Of a stretch of DNA of 64,000 bases, positions 34,528 to 43,644 are shown one piece after another (position 1 is the stretch's first letter; each line of letters opens with the position of its first letter). A program made the translations under genes and the position numbers. The notes below the pieces were generated by a model. It did no database searches. It saw only the letters and a program-made list of their open reading frames with translations, and was not told the DNA's origin. The DNA is from an uncultured Oscillibacter sp. (GTDB lineage: Bacteria > Bacillota > Clostridia > Oscillospirales > Oscillospiraceae), in contig CAJTMG010000009.1 in the NCBI GenBank assembly GCA_910577405.1, positions 31,229-95,228 on the forward strand. Reading direction: 5' to 3'.

Positions 34528-35160
34528 TCAGATGTCTTTTGCAATATCAATATTTTCTCCGGTCAGGCCCACATAGGCGCCCTGTCCGGCTTCGCTGGAT
34601 TCAGGATGGGCCAGCAGCCACTTGTTTTTTGCTGTCAGCCAGCCGTCCTCTTCGTTCACGGGAGAAAACACGGGCTTTGCTTCATTGGTTCCCTTGGGCA
34701 GCACTACCGCCGCCCGGAAGCCTGTATCCTCCGTCTGGCAAGGCGCGTAATGGAGGGAAGTGGCGTAGACTTCCACCACGGCCCCGGCAGGCGCACGGAA
34801 TGCCTGAATCTTTGCGGTATCCAGCATTCCGTCTGTGATCTCCTCCTGTTTTGCCAGCAGAAGGATGAAGTCGGACGCGCCGATATTGATTTCGCTGTCC
34901 CGATGGTACTCCAGGCAGTTCAGCTTCGTGTTATGCCCCCAGCACATACCAAGCTGAATGGGCATCCCTCCAAAGGCGTGATTTTGCAGCCGCCCGAAAA
35001 TGGCGCAGTCCTCCAGGGCGGCGATGGACGGCTCGTATGCCACGCCTTCCCCCGGCATGGCGATGTTCTCCATAGCCTGTATCAGCGCCGCGGTGTCATA
35101 GCCTGCCAGAACCCTGCCATAGGGCCGGAAGGAAGGGTCGTAAACAGAGGCAATTTTCAT
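34528..35160 (-). CDS. DUF4867 (cupin-like) family protein
   Basis: A 210-residue cytoplasmic protein of the DUF4867 family, marked by WGHNTKLNCLEYHRDSEINIG and VVEVYATSLHYAPC, with several conserved His/Glu suggesting a cupin-like metal site. In Firmicutes these proteins accompany pentose-utilisation genes, as here between xylulokinase and the isomerase, so a sugar isomerase, mutarotase or accessory role is plausible but unproven. AAAGGAG precedes the ATG. Confidence 0.82.
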   Translation of the reverse strand: MKIASVYDPSFRPYGRVLAGYDTAALIQAMENIAMPGEGVAYEPSIAALEDCAIFGRLQNHAFGGMPIQLGMCWGHNTKLNCLEYHRDSEINIGASDFILLLAKQEEITDGMLDTAKIQAFRAPAGAVVEVYATSLHYAPCQTEDTGFRAAVVLPKGTNEAKPVFSPVNEEDGWLTAKNKWLLAHPESSEAGQGAYVGLTGENIDIAKDI

Positions 35161-35171
35161 TGGATTCTCCT

Positions 35172-36647
35172 TTACAGAAGTTGTGGAAACAGTGTCTTGC
35201 AGGCGGGATAGATTTTCCGGAACTGCTGGTACCGGGCGTCATAAAGGGCGGTCAGGGCCGGGTCAGGCTCCACGGTATCCGCTGTTTGCACCAAGGCATC
35301 CGCCGCCGCCTGGACCGTGGGGAACTGACCGGCAGCAACCATGGCCAGCATCGCGCCGCCGTAGCCGGGTCCCTGTTCGGTGGCGGGGATGTCCAGCGGA
35401 ATGCCCAGGACATTGGCCAGGATGGTCCGCCAGAGCCCGGATTTGCTGCCCCCGCCGCAGAGCATGGAGCGTGGAATGTCGATCCCCAGACTTTTCGCCA
35501 CCTCAAAGCTGTCCCGGATGGCAAAGGACACGCCTTCCAGAACCGCTTGCAGGAGATCGGCCCGTGAGGTATCCATGGTCATGCCGATGAAGCAGCCGCG
35601 GGCGTCGGTGTCGTTGATGGGACTGCGTTCGCCCATCAGATAGGGCAGGAAAAACACATGATTCCGGCCCAGCTTATCCTGTGTAATGGCCGCCTGTTCC
35701 CCGGCGTAATCCTGGGTTTTGAAGATGTCCTCCATCAGCCAAAGATTACAGCTTGCGGCGGAGAGCATACAGCCCATAAGATGATATCCGCCGTCAGCAT
35801 GGGCAAAGGAGTGCAGAGCGTTGCTGGGGTCCACGCTGAAGCAGTCCGAGGAGATAAAGATGGTGCCGGAGGTGCCTAGACTGATGTTGCAGCCGCCATT
35901 GCCTACGGTCCCGGTGCCCACAGCGGCGGCGGCATTGTCCCCGGCTCCGGCGCAGACGATCACGGTCTCCGGCAGGCCCAGAGCCCGGGCAATGTCCGGC
36001 AGCAGCGTCCCCACCGGCTCCCAGCTTTCGCGGAGTTTCGGAAGCTGTTTTTCCGTAATCCCGCAGATGCCGCACATTTCCGCCGACCAGCGTTTCCGCG
36101 CCACATCCAGGAGCAGCATTCCGGAAGCGTCGGAGTAATCCGTGGCATGAACGCCGGTGAGACAATAGACCAGATAGTCCTTGGGCAGCATGATTTTTTC
36201 GATTTGCCCGAACAGCTCCGGTTCATTCTCCCGCATCCACAGCAGTTTGGGGGCAGTGAACCCGGCAAAAGCGATATTGGCGGTATATTGGCTCAGCTTT
36301 TCCCGCCCGATAATGCCGTTGAGATAATCGACTTCTTTGGCAGTGCGTCCGTCGTTCCAGAGGATGGCCGGACGAAGAACCGCGTCTGTACGGTCCAGCG
36401 CCACCAGACCGTGCATCTGCCCGCCGCAGCCGATTCCCTTGACCTGAGCCGCGTCGAAACCAGTCAGCAGTTCCGGCACGCCCTCCAGCACCGCCTGCCG
36501 CCAATGAGCCGGGTCCTGTTCGCTCCAGCCCGGACGGGGGAACGAAAGCGGATATTCTTTTGTAACCGTGTTCTGTACCTGCCCCGTTCCGTCTACCAAA
36601 AGCAGCTTGCAGGCGGAAGTTCCCAGGTCAATTCCAATGTACAGCAT
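35172..36647 (-). CDS. xylB: Xylulokinase
   Basis: A 491-residue FGGY kinase making D-xylulose 5-phosphate. It starts YIGIDLGTSACKLLLVD, has the substrate-binding GIGCGGQMHGLVALD (xylulokinase QMHG motif) and ILWNDGRT, and the ATP-site motifs GTSGTIF and CGGGSKSGLWRTILANVLG. The length matches XylB. It is 23 bases upstream of the DUF4867 gene and follows the GH3 gene. No xylose isomerase gene is present in the window, so xylulose must come from elsewhere in the genome. Confidence 0.96.
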   Translation of the reverse strand: MLYIGIDLGTSACKLLLVDGTGQVQNTVTKEYPLSFPRPGWSEQDPAHWRQAVLEGVPELLTGFDAAQVKGIGCGGQMHGLVALDRTDAVLRPAILWNDGRTAKEVDYLNGIIGREKLSQYTANIAFAGFTAPKLLWMRENEPELFGQIEKIMLPKDYLVYCLTGVHATDYSDASGMLLLDVARKRWSAEMCGICGITEKQLPKLRESWEPVGTLLPDIARALGLPETVIVCAGAGDNAAAAVGTGTVGNGGCNISLGTSGTIFISSDCFSVDPSNALHSFAHADGGYHLMGCMLSAASCNLWLMEDIFKTQDYAGEQAAITQDKLGRNHVFFLPYLMGERSPINDTDARGCFIGMTMDTSRADLLQAVLEGVSFAIRDSFEVAKSLGIDIPRSMLCGGGSKSGLWRTILANVLGIPLDIPATEQGPGYGGAMLAMVAAGQFPTVQAAADALVQTADTVEPDPALTALYDARYQQFRKIYPACKTLFPQLL

Positions 36648-36677
36648 AGCATCACTCCTCCTGTAATAAAATACGCG

Positions 36678-38765
36678 TCAGATGGCTTTGCTGACGGCGG
36701 ACCGGCCTGTGAGCTGGTACGTGCGGGCGTCGGGCTGGCCGGTATGGGCGTACAGGGTCCAGCTGCCACTGCCTGGAACGCGCTCCCCTTGTTCATTGAC
36801 CACGGTAAAGGCTCTGGGGTCTATGGGGATTTCCAGCGTCTTCTGTTCTCCCGCTTCCAGACGCACCCGCTGGAATCCGCAGAGAATGGGATTGGCAGGA
36901 GCGTCGGGGGATTTCTCATCTTTGATATAGAGCTGGACCACATCCTCAGTCCCGCGCTGTCCCTGGTTTCTCACCTGCACCACAGCCTTGCCGCTGTCCG
37001 CCGAAAGTCCCGTTACCACAACATCTCCGTAGGTCAGACCGTAGCCGAAGGGATAGAGAGGCGTTCCCTGATAATAACGGTAGGTCCGGTTCCGCATGGA
37101 GTAATCAGTAAAGGCAGGCAGTTCCTCCAGCGCGTCATTCCGGTAGAAGGTCACAGGCAGCTTGCCGGAGGGGGATTTTTTGCCGAAAATCAGTTCCGCG
37201 ATGGCCTGGCCTCCCCCGGCGCCGGGATACCAGCCCAGAAGAACGGCGTCCGCCTGGTCCTGGGCCTCGCTGAGGTCGATGGCGCTTCCTGCCAGGAGAA
37301 CCACCAGCGTGGGTTTCCCTGCCGACAGGACGTGCCGCAGAAGCATCCGCTGAGGCGACGGCAGGAACAAATCCTCTTTGTCCCCGGACCCGGCGGCGTT
37401 GCCCTCATCAGGCTGTTCTCCTTCCAGGGTTTCGTCCAGTCCCAGAACCAGAATCACCACGTCGCTGTGCCTTGCCACCGTCATAGCCTCCGCCATACGG
37501 TCGCCGGCCTGGGCCAATGGCTCTATCCGGTCCCGCCAGAGGTGGCAGCCTTCCGCGTACAGCACCCGGCCCCGGCCAGCCATGGCGTCCTGGATACCCT
37601 CCAGCACGGTGACATAGCGGGACGCGGTGCCGTGGTAGTTGCCCACCAGCGCCGCCCGGCTGTTGGCATTGGGACCGATCACCCCGACAGTCCCCACCGT
37701 TTCCGGGTCCAGCGGCAGAAGACCGTTGTTTTTCAGCAGCACGCAGGATTCCAGGGCGGCTTTATGGGCCAGGGCCAGGTGTTCCGGGCACTCCACCGCC
37801 TCATAGGGAATGGCGTCGTACGCGCTCCCCTCCCCCAGGACGCCCAGGAGATACCGGGTAGTAAAGAGCCGCTCGGCAGCGATGGTGATGTCCTCCTCGG
37901 AAATCAATCCCTCCCGCAGGGCCAGAAGCAGGCAGCGGTAGCAGTCTCCACAGTTCAGGTCACAGCCGTTTTTCAGAGCCAGGGCCACGGATTGGGCAGT
38001 ATTCTCCGTGACCATATGCCCGGTATGAAAATCCCGGATGGCCCAGCAGTCGGAAACCACATGGCCCTCGAACCCCCACCGGCCCCGAAGAATGTCTTTC
38101 AGCAGCGTTTTACTTCCGCAGCAGGGTTCGCCGTTGGTACGGTTGTAAGCGCCCATGACGGCCTCCACTCCGGCCTCTTTGACGCAGGCTTCAAAAGCGG
38201 GAAGGTATGTCTCCTCCATATCCCTGGCAGAAGCTACAGCGTTGAACTTATGCCGCAGGCTTTCCGGTCCGCTGTGAACGGCGAAATGTTTGGCGCAGGC
38301 GGCGGCTTTCATGGTCTCACCGTCCCCCTGAAGGCCCCGGACATAGGCTTTCCCCAGCCGGGAGGTCAGACAGGGGTCCTCGCCGTAAGTCTCATGTCCC
38401 CGGCCCCAGCGAGGGTCCCGGAAGATGTTGACATTGGGGGACCAGAAGGTCAGACCTTTGTAAATATCCCGGTCATCCTGGGCGGAAAGGGCGTTGTATT
38501 TGGCCCGGCCTTCCGTCGCCGCCACGTCTCCCAGCTTTTCCAGCAGCTCCTCATCGAACATGGCCGCAAGACCAATGGCCTGGGGAAAACTGGTGGCGGT
38601 CCCGGCCCTGGCTACGCCATGAAGTGCCTCGTTCCACCAGTTGTAGGCGGGGATACCCAAACGGGGAATGGGCGGCGCGATATAGCTCAGCTGGCCGGCC
38701 TTTTCCTCCAGGCTCATCTGCGCCACCAGAGCCTTGGCCTTTTGCGCCGCTTTTGTTCGATCCAT
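36678..38765 (-). CDS. GH3 beta-xylosidase/beta-glucosidase, cytoplasmic
   Basis: A 695-residue glycoside hydrolase family 3 enzyme with no signal peptide. The N-terminal TIM barrel includes WWNEALHGVARAG and the nucleophile Asp in GHVVSDCWAI; the second sandwich domain includes EGCHLW and VLGLDETLEGE; the C-terminal fibronectin-like domain begins FGYGLTYGDVVV. WNEALHGV near the start is typical of GH3 xylosidases. It would release xylose (or arabinose) from imported oligosaccharides. The ATG at 38765 follows AAGGAG; 61 further codons are open but read into the upstream gene's end. Confidence 0.93.
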   Translation of the reverse strand: MDRTKAAQKAKALVAQMSLEEKAGQLSYIAPPIPRLGIPAYNWWNEALHGVARAGTATSFPQAIGLAAMFDEELLEKLGDVAATEGRAKYNALSAQDDRDIYKGLTFWSPNVNIFRDPRWGRGHETYGEDPCLTSRLGKAYVRGLQGDGETMKAAACAKHFAVHSGPESLRHKFNAVASARDMEETYLPAFEACVKEAGVEAVMGAYNRTNGEPCCGSKTLLKDILRGRWGFEGHVVSDCWAIRDFHTGHMVTENTAQSVALALKNGCDLNCGDCYRCLLLALREGLISEEDITIAAERLFTTRYLLGVLGEGSAYDAIPYEAVECPEHLALAHKAALESCVLLKNNGLLPLDPETVGTVGVIGPNANSRAALVGNYHGTASRYVTVLEGIQDAMAGRGRVLYAEGCHLWRDRIEPLAQAGDRMAEAMTVARHSDVVILVLGLDETLEGEQPDEGNAAGSGDKEDLFLPSPQRMLLRHVLSAGKPTLVVLLAGSAIDLSEAQDQADAVLLGWYPGAGGGQAIAELIFGKKSPSGKLPVTFYRNDALEELPAFTDYSMRNRTYRYYQGTPLYPFGYGLTYGDVVVTGLSADSGKAVVQVRNQGQRGTEDVVQLYIKDEKSPDAPANPILCGFQRVRLEAGEQKTLEIPIDPRAFTVVNEQGERVPGSGSWTLYAHTGQPDARTYQLTGRSAVSKAI

Positions 38766-38776
38766 AAAATACTCCT

Positions 38777-40327
38777 TTACTTCTGATACTTCAGATGTGA
38801 GTCCGGTTGCAGTCCTTGATAATGAAAGTCCAGAAAATCCGCGGTTCCTCCCGGCTGTTCCGTCCCATAGCAGAACAATCCGAAACGGCATCCGGTGAAC
38901 AGGTCCAGCTTGAAATACAGTTCCTGCATGATCCCCAGAGGCTTCCAATTTCCCGACTCGTCCAGATAAGAGAACGCGGCGGTATCCGGTTCCCGTGAGA
39001 AATCCGCGTCCACTCGAAGGGTCTCCACCGGTCCGGCGGGGATAGCGGCGTATTCCACCGGCGGACGTTCGTAATCCGATTCACTCCGATTGCCGCGTTC
39101 TTCCGCCGGACGGCCCAGCATAACCAGCACATAGCCGCCGTTCCGCCGGGTCAGGGCAATCGCGCCGTAACAGCCTTGAAAGGCACAGATTCCAGCATAA
39201 TCTCCCTCTTGCAGTCCCGTTCCGTCCACCGTCACCCACGCCCCGCACGCCGGACCGGTACAGCGCTGGGTGAGCGTATTCCGGGCCAAAATCAGGTTTG
39301 GGCTGACGCGTCTGGCAGTCAGCCGGAACGCGCCAGGACGTGCTGTAAGGGACCAGCCGTCCGGGTCCGGGCTGTGGCTGAACTGCCAGTAACTCGCCAG
39401 CCGGACGGTCCCTGTTTCATCCGGCGCACAGCAAAAAGAATCGCCGTTCAAAGATGGGTCTGCCGCAAATGTCCAGGCTTTCCCACAGTCCAGAACCGGG
39501 AAGCCTTCCGGGTCAAAGGTCAGGGGCATCCAGACCGGCGAACGGCCCAGCGCGCCCCGGTCCTGGAAGAAAAATCCATACCAGTTTCCCTTCGGGTCCT
39601 CTGTCATGCCGCCCTGGGCAATGCCGAAGCCCCGCCAGTTTCGGTCCTCGTCCAGAATCGTCTTTTTCCGGAACGGCCCCGTCAAAGAGTCCGCCAGAAA
39701 GCAGTCCTGTGTTTTCAGACAGCGGCTTCCCTGGGGCATATGGCAGGTGAAGAGATAATACCGGCCATCCCGCTTATAGAAATGGGACCCTTCATAGCCA
39801 AGACGCTGGCCCGGCTGGTCAGTCACAAGAACGCGGTGCAGTCCGTTGGGTTCCGGCCCCCAGGTCTTTGGGTCCAGTTCCGTGAGATACAGCGTGGTAT
39901 TTCCGTGGATGATGTAAACCTTGCCGTCCTCGTCAAAGAACAGCGACGCGTCATAGAAAAAGCCGTTCATTTCCGTTCTCTGCCAGGGTCCGGCGGGGTC
40001 GCTGGCCCGGAAGAGCAGGGATTTATGGGTATCGTTACAGGCAAATGTCAGATAGAACATTCCCTGATGAAACCGCAGAGACGGCGCCCACATCCCCTGC
40101 CCGTAAATCTGCCGCCCGTCTTCCAGCTTATGGGCGGGATTGTCTTCCAGCCGGTCAAAAACGTGGCACAGGAACTCCCAATGGACCAGATCGCGGGACC
40201 GTAATATATCCCCGCCGGGCATAAAATACATGGTCGTGGTGGCCATATAGTAAGTATCGCCTACCCGAATGATATCCGGGTCCGGGAAATCGGCGTGAAC
40301 GGCTGGTTCAGGATTCCGCGCCATCAT
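38777..40327 (-). CDS. GH43 glycosidase, probable beta-xylosidase/arabinofuranosidase
   Basis: A 516-residue family 43 five-bladed propeller enzyme with a C-terminal beta-sandwich domain (about 320-516). The catalytic base is in HADFPDPDIIRVGDTYYM, the pKa-modulating Asp in FFYDASLFFDEDG, and the likely acid Glu in LGYEGSHFYKRDGRYYLF. No signal peptide, so it acts on imported arabinoxylan oligosaccharides. Two adjacent ATGs (40327 and 40324) lie within the last 20 bases of the upstream gene; both are possible starts, and the overlap implies coupled translation. Confidence 0.92.
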   Translation of the reverse strand: MMARNPEPAVHADFPDPDIIRVGDTYYMATTTMYFMPGGDILRSRDLVHWEFLCHVFDRLEDNPAHKLEDGRQIYGQGMWAPSLRFHQGMFYLTFACNDTHKSLLFRASDPAGPWQRTEMNGFFYDASLFFDEDGKVYIIHGNTTLYLTELDPKTWGPEPNGLHRVLVTDQPGQRLGYEGSHFYKRDGRYYLFTCHMPQGSRCLKTQDCFLADSLTGPFRKKTILDEDRNWRGFGIAQGGMTEDPKGNWYGFFFQDRGALGRSPVWMPLTFDPEGFPVLDCGKAWTFAADPSLNGDSFCCAPDETGTVRLASYWQFSHSPDPDGWSLTARPGAFRLTARRVSPNLILARNTLTQRCTGPACGAWVTVDGTGLQEGDYAGICAFQGCYGAIALTRRNGGYVLVMLGRPAEERGNRSESDYERPPVEYAAIPAGPVETLRVDADFSREPDTAAFSYLDESGNWKPLGIMQELYFKLDLFTGCRFGLFCYGTEQPGGTADFLDFHYQGLQPDSHLKYQK

Positions 40328-41762
40328 TGGATATTCCGCGGGTTCCGAGGCCCTCCAGAGTGAATGAGGCCAGATTGGAAATGCCCTCGCCCCGGTAAGT
40401 GAAATACAGCGCCTGCACGCCGTCTGGAATGGCAATCTCCGCCTGGAAGGTTTTCCATTCGTTGGTATGGCTTACGGGAATCCCGCCCAGGACCGCTCCA
40501 TCCCATTGGGTACGGACCTCGTAGACGCCCGCGCCGCCTCGGACTTTTACCGATATCCGACAGACGCCCTCGCAGCTGAAATATTTGAACCCTGCCGCCG
40601 CGCCGTCCCGCAGGTTGGCAATGTGGGCAAAGCCTTCCATACCGTCCGGAGCGTCCTGGGTGATGCGGGGAAAACGGCAGTCCATCCAGTCACCGGGGGA
40701 ACCAGTGGTCAGGGCAGGATGGCGGCAGTACAGATTGCAGGCGATATGGGCCGGATATTCGCCCCGTCCTTCCAGAGGCCCGCCGTTGCCGCCGCAGGAG
40801 GTCAGTTCCACCTGGGGAATCGTCCCGTCCGAAAGAATGGCCACCGGCTCCATGCACCCCTGACGGCTGAAGTTGGTGCCGTTGGTATGGCGGTGATAGA
40901 AAATATACCATTGGCCGTTGATCTGCTCCAGACAGCCGTGATTGTTTCCGCCGTAAAACATAGGCTGCCCGGCGGGTTTGTAGGTGTCAATATGCAGGTC
41001 GCAGTTGCTGACAATCACGCCGCCGTAAATAAAGGGCCCAAGGGGAGAATCGCTGAGGGCATAGCTGAGCTCATGGTGATGGGTGGTGGAGTAAATAAAA
41101 CAGTAGCGATCCCCCACCTTCCGGATAGAAGACGCTTCAAAGAATGGAAAGTCCTCGAAGCTGGTTCCTACGGCATGGGACGCGCTGGGCACAACGGTGA
41201 CGGGTTCCTGCCGCACAGTCAGCATATCCGGTTCCAGCACTGTGACCATAGCGCCCTTTCTGCTGGTATCTGCGGCGGGACAGAAGCCTGTGTAAAGATA
41301 GACCGCGTTGTCCTCAAACAGCACGCCGGGGTCAAACTGGGGCGGGTCTCCCGGTTTTTCTCCCAGCCGGGTCCCGTCGGGATGATGGACGTATCCCAGG
41401 AACTGATATCGTCCTGCCGGGGTGTCGCAGACGGCTACGGAAATGACGGGCAGCTGGTCCAGAACGTAATAGAGATAATATCTTCCATCCGGTCCCTGGG
41501 TCACGTCGGGGGCAAAGAGCAGCAGGTCTCCGTCCGGATTGGCGGGGTCGTCGGCGCGGGTGTAGGTCACGCCCTCATAACGCCAGTCCGCCAGATCGTC
41601 CACCGGCGCGGACCAGCAGACATAATCGTTCAGGCAGTAGTTATAGCCGCCGAAACGGTCGTGGGAACCGAAAATATACACGCGGTCCCCGAACACATGA
41701 GGCTCTCCATCAGGAATGTACTCCCAGGAGGGCAGATAGGGATTGAATCCTTGCTTTTTCAT
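40308..41762 (-). CDS. GH43 glycosidase with C-terminal CBM6-like domain
   Basis: A 484-residue enzyme. The catalytic propeller spans about 5-330, with LLLFAPDVTQGPDGRYYLYY (transition-state Asp) and FFEASSIRKVGDRYCFIYS (acid Glu). Residues about 345-480 (GFKYFSCEGVCRISVKVRG, FTYRGEGISNLASFTLE) form a carbohydrate-binding module of CBM6 type. It begins NPYLPSWEYIPDGEPHVF as in arabinoxylan-active GH43 groups. There is no signal peptide. The presence of a CBM on an intracellular enzyme probably serves oligomer positioning. It is located between the GH8 and the other GH43 gene. Confidence 0.92.
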   Translation of the reverse strand: MKKQGFNPYLPSWEYIPDGEPHVFGDRVYIFGSHDRFGGYNYCLNDYVCWSAPVDDLADWRYEGVTYTRADDPANPDGDLLLFAPDVTQGPDGRYYLYYVLDQLPVISVAVCDTPAGRYQFLGYVHHPDGTRLGEKPGDPPQFDPGVLFEDNAVYLYTGFCPAADTSRKGAMVTVLEPDMLTVRQEPVTVVPSASHAVGTSFEDFPFFEASSIRKVGDRYCFIYSTTHHHELSYALSDSPLGPFIYGGVIVSNCDLHIDTYKPAGQPMFYGGNNHGCLEQINGQWYIFYHRHTNGTNFSRQGCMEPVAILSDGTIPQVELTSCGGNGGPLEGRGEYPAHIACNLYCRHPALTTGSPGDWMDCRFPRITQDAPDGMEGFAHIANLRDGAAAGFKYFSCEGVCRISVKVRGGAGVYEVRTQWDGAVLGGIPVSHTNEWKTFQAEIAIPDGVQALYFTYRGEGISNLASFTLEGLGTRGISNDGAES

Positions 41763-41771
41763 AATGATTCC

Positions 41772-42920
41772 TCAATAAATCCGATAATTTCCGCTGAGGG
41801 CCAGAAACGCGAAGAAATAGAGGCAGTTGTCGTAATACCGCCGGGGGCCTGTGCGGAGAGGGGTCTCCCAGAAACGGCGGACACAGGCTTCCGCCCAGAG
41901 ACCGTCCGTGACAAGACTGGCGGCGGCATTCACAGCGGTGATGGCCACGGGGTGCAGCGCCGGAAGAGGCAGGACGGTCCCATCTACTTCATAGACCGCC
42001 CGGTCATGGTCCCGGACTGTCCCGCAGAAGAATTTTTGCAGACGCCGGGCCTCTTCTTCCGCCCAGGGAGTGCGCCCGAACCAGACGGCGTCCAGGGCAA
42101 TGTTGAAAATGGTCCGGTAAGCGTCGCTGTAGTACCAGTCGTGACGGCCTCCAAAACGCGCCGGGTCGGTCTTTTGCGGGCGGCCTTCCATGTCGGCGTA
42201 CTCGGCGCAGAGCCCCGTCTCCGGATGGCAGCATTTGACCCAATATTCCCGGCTGGCTTGGGCGGCCCGCTTCCAGAAAGGACGGTCTTCCTCATTGGCC
42301 CATAACGCGAACAGCTCGTAAAAATGGGGCAGATGGTAGCTGGGGTCGGAAAAATCCTCCTCGGTAATAAAGCGGATCAGATGGTTGGACGGGTCCCACA
42401 TAGGCCGTCCGCCGCTGCCGTCTTCCCCTTTGTGCAGGCAGGTGTGCAGCAGTTCCCGGGCCTGGGCCTCGTAGTTCAGCAGGCCCTCGCCGTTTCCCCA
42501 GCGATGGGCGGCGAAAAAGAGCGCCATGGCGAAATATTCCTCCCCGTCCGGCGCGGCGCCCCAGGCGTTTTTCCGGCCGTCCAGACCGCAGCTCCAAGCG
42601 AAATATCCCGCGTTGGGGCCTTCACTCAGGTACATATATCGCTTCGCCCATTTCCACAGCCGGTCAAACTTTGCCTTCTGGTCCATCTGGACGCACATCA
42701 TCATGGCATAGCTCATGCCCTCCGTGCGCACATCGTGATTGCCGGTGTCTTCAAAGCAGGCCATATCCGGCTCTACAGGACGGTACAGCCGCTGTTCATC
42801 GCCGCCGCAGAATATGGCGTCAAATATCGTCTTTGTCCGATTCGTGATCTCTTCGGGGGCATAGCCCAGTTCCGCAAAGAGATTGGGGTATTCTTGCGTA
42901 TAATTTGTTTGTTCTGTCAT
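41772..42920 (-). CDS. GH8 reducing-end xylose-releasing exo-oligoxylanase
   Basis: A 382-residue family 8 enzyme that removes single xylose units from the reducing end of xylo-oligosaccharides. The acid Glu67 lies in NHDVRTEGMSYAMMM, the hallmark of the Rex group, and GGRHDWYYSDAYR carries the conserved acidic residues of the catalytic base region. Length and lack of signal peptide match intracellular Rex enzymes such as that of Bacillus halodurans. It is separated by nine bases from the GH43 gene. Confidence 0.93.
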   Translation of the reverse strand: MTEQTNYTQEYPNLFAELGYAPEEITNRTKTIFDAIFCGGDEQRLYRPVEPDMACFEDTGNHDVRTEGMSYAMMMCVQMDQKAKFDRLWKWAKRYMYLSEGPNAGYFAWSCGLDGRKNAWGAAPDGEEYFAMALFFAAHRWGNGEGLLNYEAQARELLHTCLHKGEDGSGGRPMWDPSNHLIRFITEEDFSDPSYHLPHFYELFALWANEEDRPFWKRAAQASREYWVKCCHPETGLCAEYADMEGRPQKTDPARFGGRHDWYYSDAYRTIFNIALDAVWFGRTPWAEEEARRLQKFFCGTVRDHDRAVYEVDGTVLPLPALHPVAITAVNAAASLVTDGLWAEACVRRFWETPLRTGPRRYYDNCLYFFAFLALSGNYRIY

Positions 42921-42935
42921 AAAACACTCCGTTTG

Positions 42936-43562
42936 TCAGGATGGATTCTGTTTACCCGCGGTTTCCTCCAGATTCCGGAGGACGGGCATCAACGCTTTGC
43001 TGATGGTGTAGATCATCAGGATGGGAAGAAACAGGATGCTGAACAGCCGCAGAGGGGTATTCAACTGTGTAATCAAGATAAATTCGGCCAGCAGCGCCGC
43101 CGTAAGAAGCAGACTCCGCCGGAGATCAATGAGGAAAATTCCTCGGGCGTTGGCCAATCCCGCCAGAAGGCCGTTTTTGTAGCGGGCTTCCAAGGCAAAG
43201 ACATAGAGAAAGTGCATCAGAAGCAGAATCAGAACCGCAATTCCCGCAATCAGCAGGCTGGTGGAGTCGCCGATTTGCTCTTCAATCAGCTTGACGTCCA
43301 TCCAGACGCTGCCCAGGCCCGCCAGGAGAATCAGCGACAGCGGAACGCCGTGCTTCAGATTTTTCACGAAAGCCGTCCAGAACTGGGCCGTCATGCTGCT
43401 TCCCTCCCGGTCCTCCGCCATCTTCAGCGTCACCGAAAACGCCGCGATGGTGGAAGCCCCCGCCGTCACAATGGGAAGACAGCCCAGCAGCCAGTAAAAA
43501 TTCAGAATCAGCAGATTGGTAATCCGGGTCCCGGCGGCAAGAACCGGTGAATCCAGGCGCAT
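42936..43562 (-). CDS. YesL-like DUF624 membrane protein
   Basis: A 208-residue integral membrane protein with five to six hydrophobic helices, beginning with the family pattern RITNLLILNFYWLLGCLPIVTAG and containing FWTAFVKNLKHG. DUF624/YesL proteins regularly accompany YesMN two-component systems and Lpl-type ABC importers for plant polysaccharides; their function is unknown. AAAGGAGG precedes the ATG at 43562. It sits between the permease genes and the glycosidase genes. Confidence 0.88.
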   Translation of the reverse strand: MRLDSPVLAAGTRITNLLILNFYWLLGCLPIVTAGASTIAAFSVTLKMAEDREGSSMTAQFWTAFVKNLKHGVPLSLILLAGLGSVWMDVKLIEEQIGDSTSLLIAGIAVLILLLMHFLYVFALEARYKNGLLAGLANARGIFLIDLRRSLLLTAALLAEFILITQLNTPLRLFSILFLPILMIYTISKALMPVLRNLEETAGKQNPS

Positions 43563-43644
43563 GGTACGACCTCCTTTACTCTGCCGCGCCCGGGGACGGA
43601 GAGAAGGGGGAGATTCCCTCCATCCCCGGCGGGACAGGTTCGCG

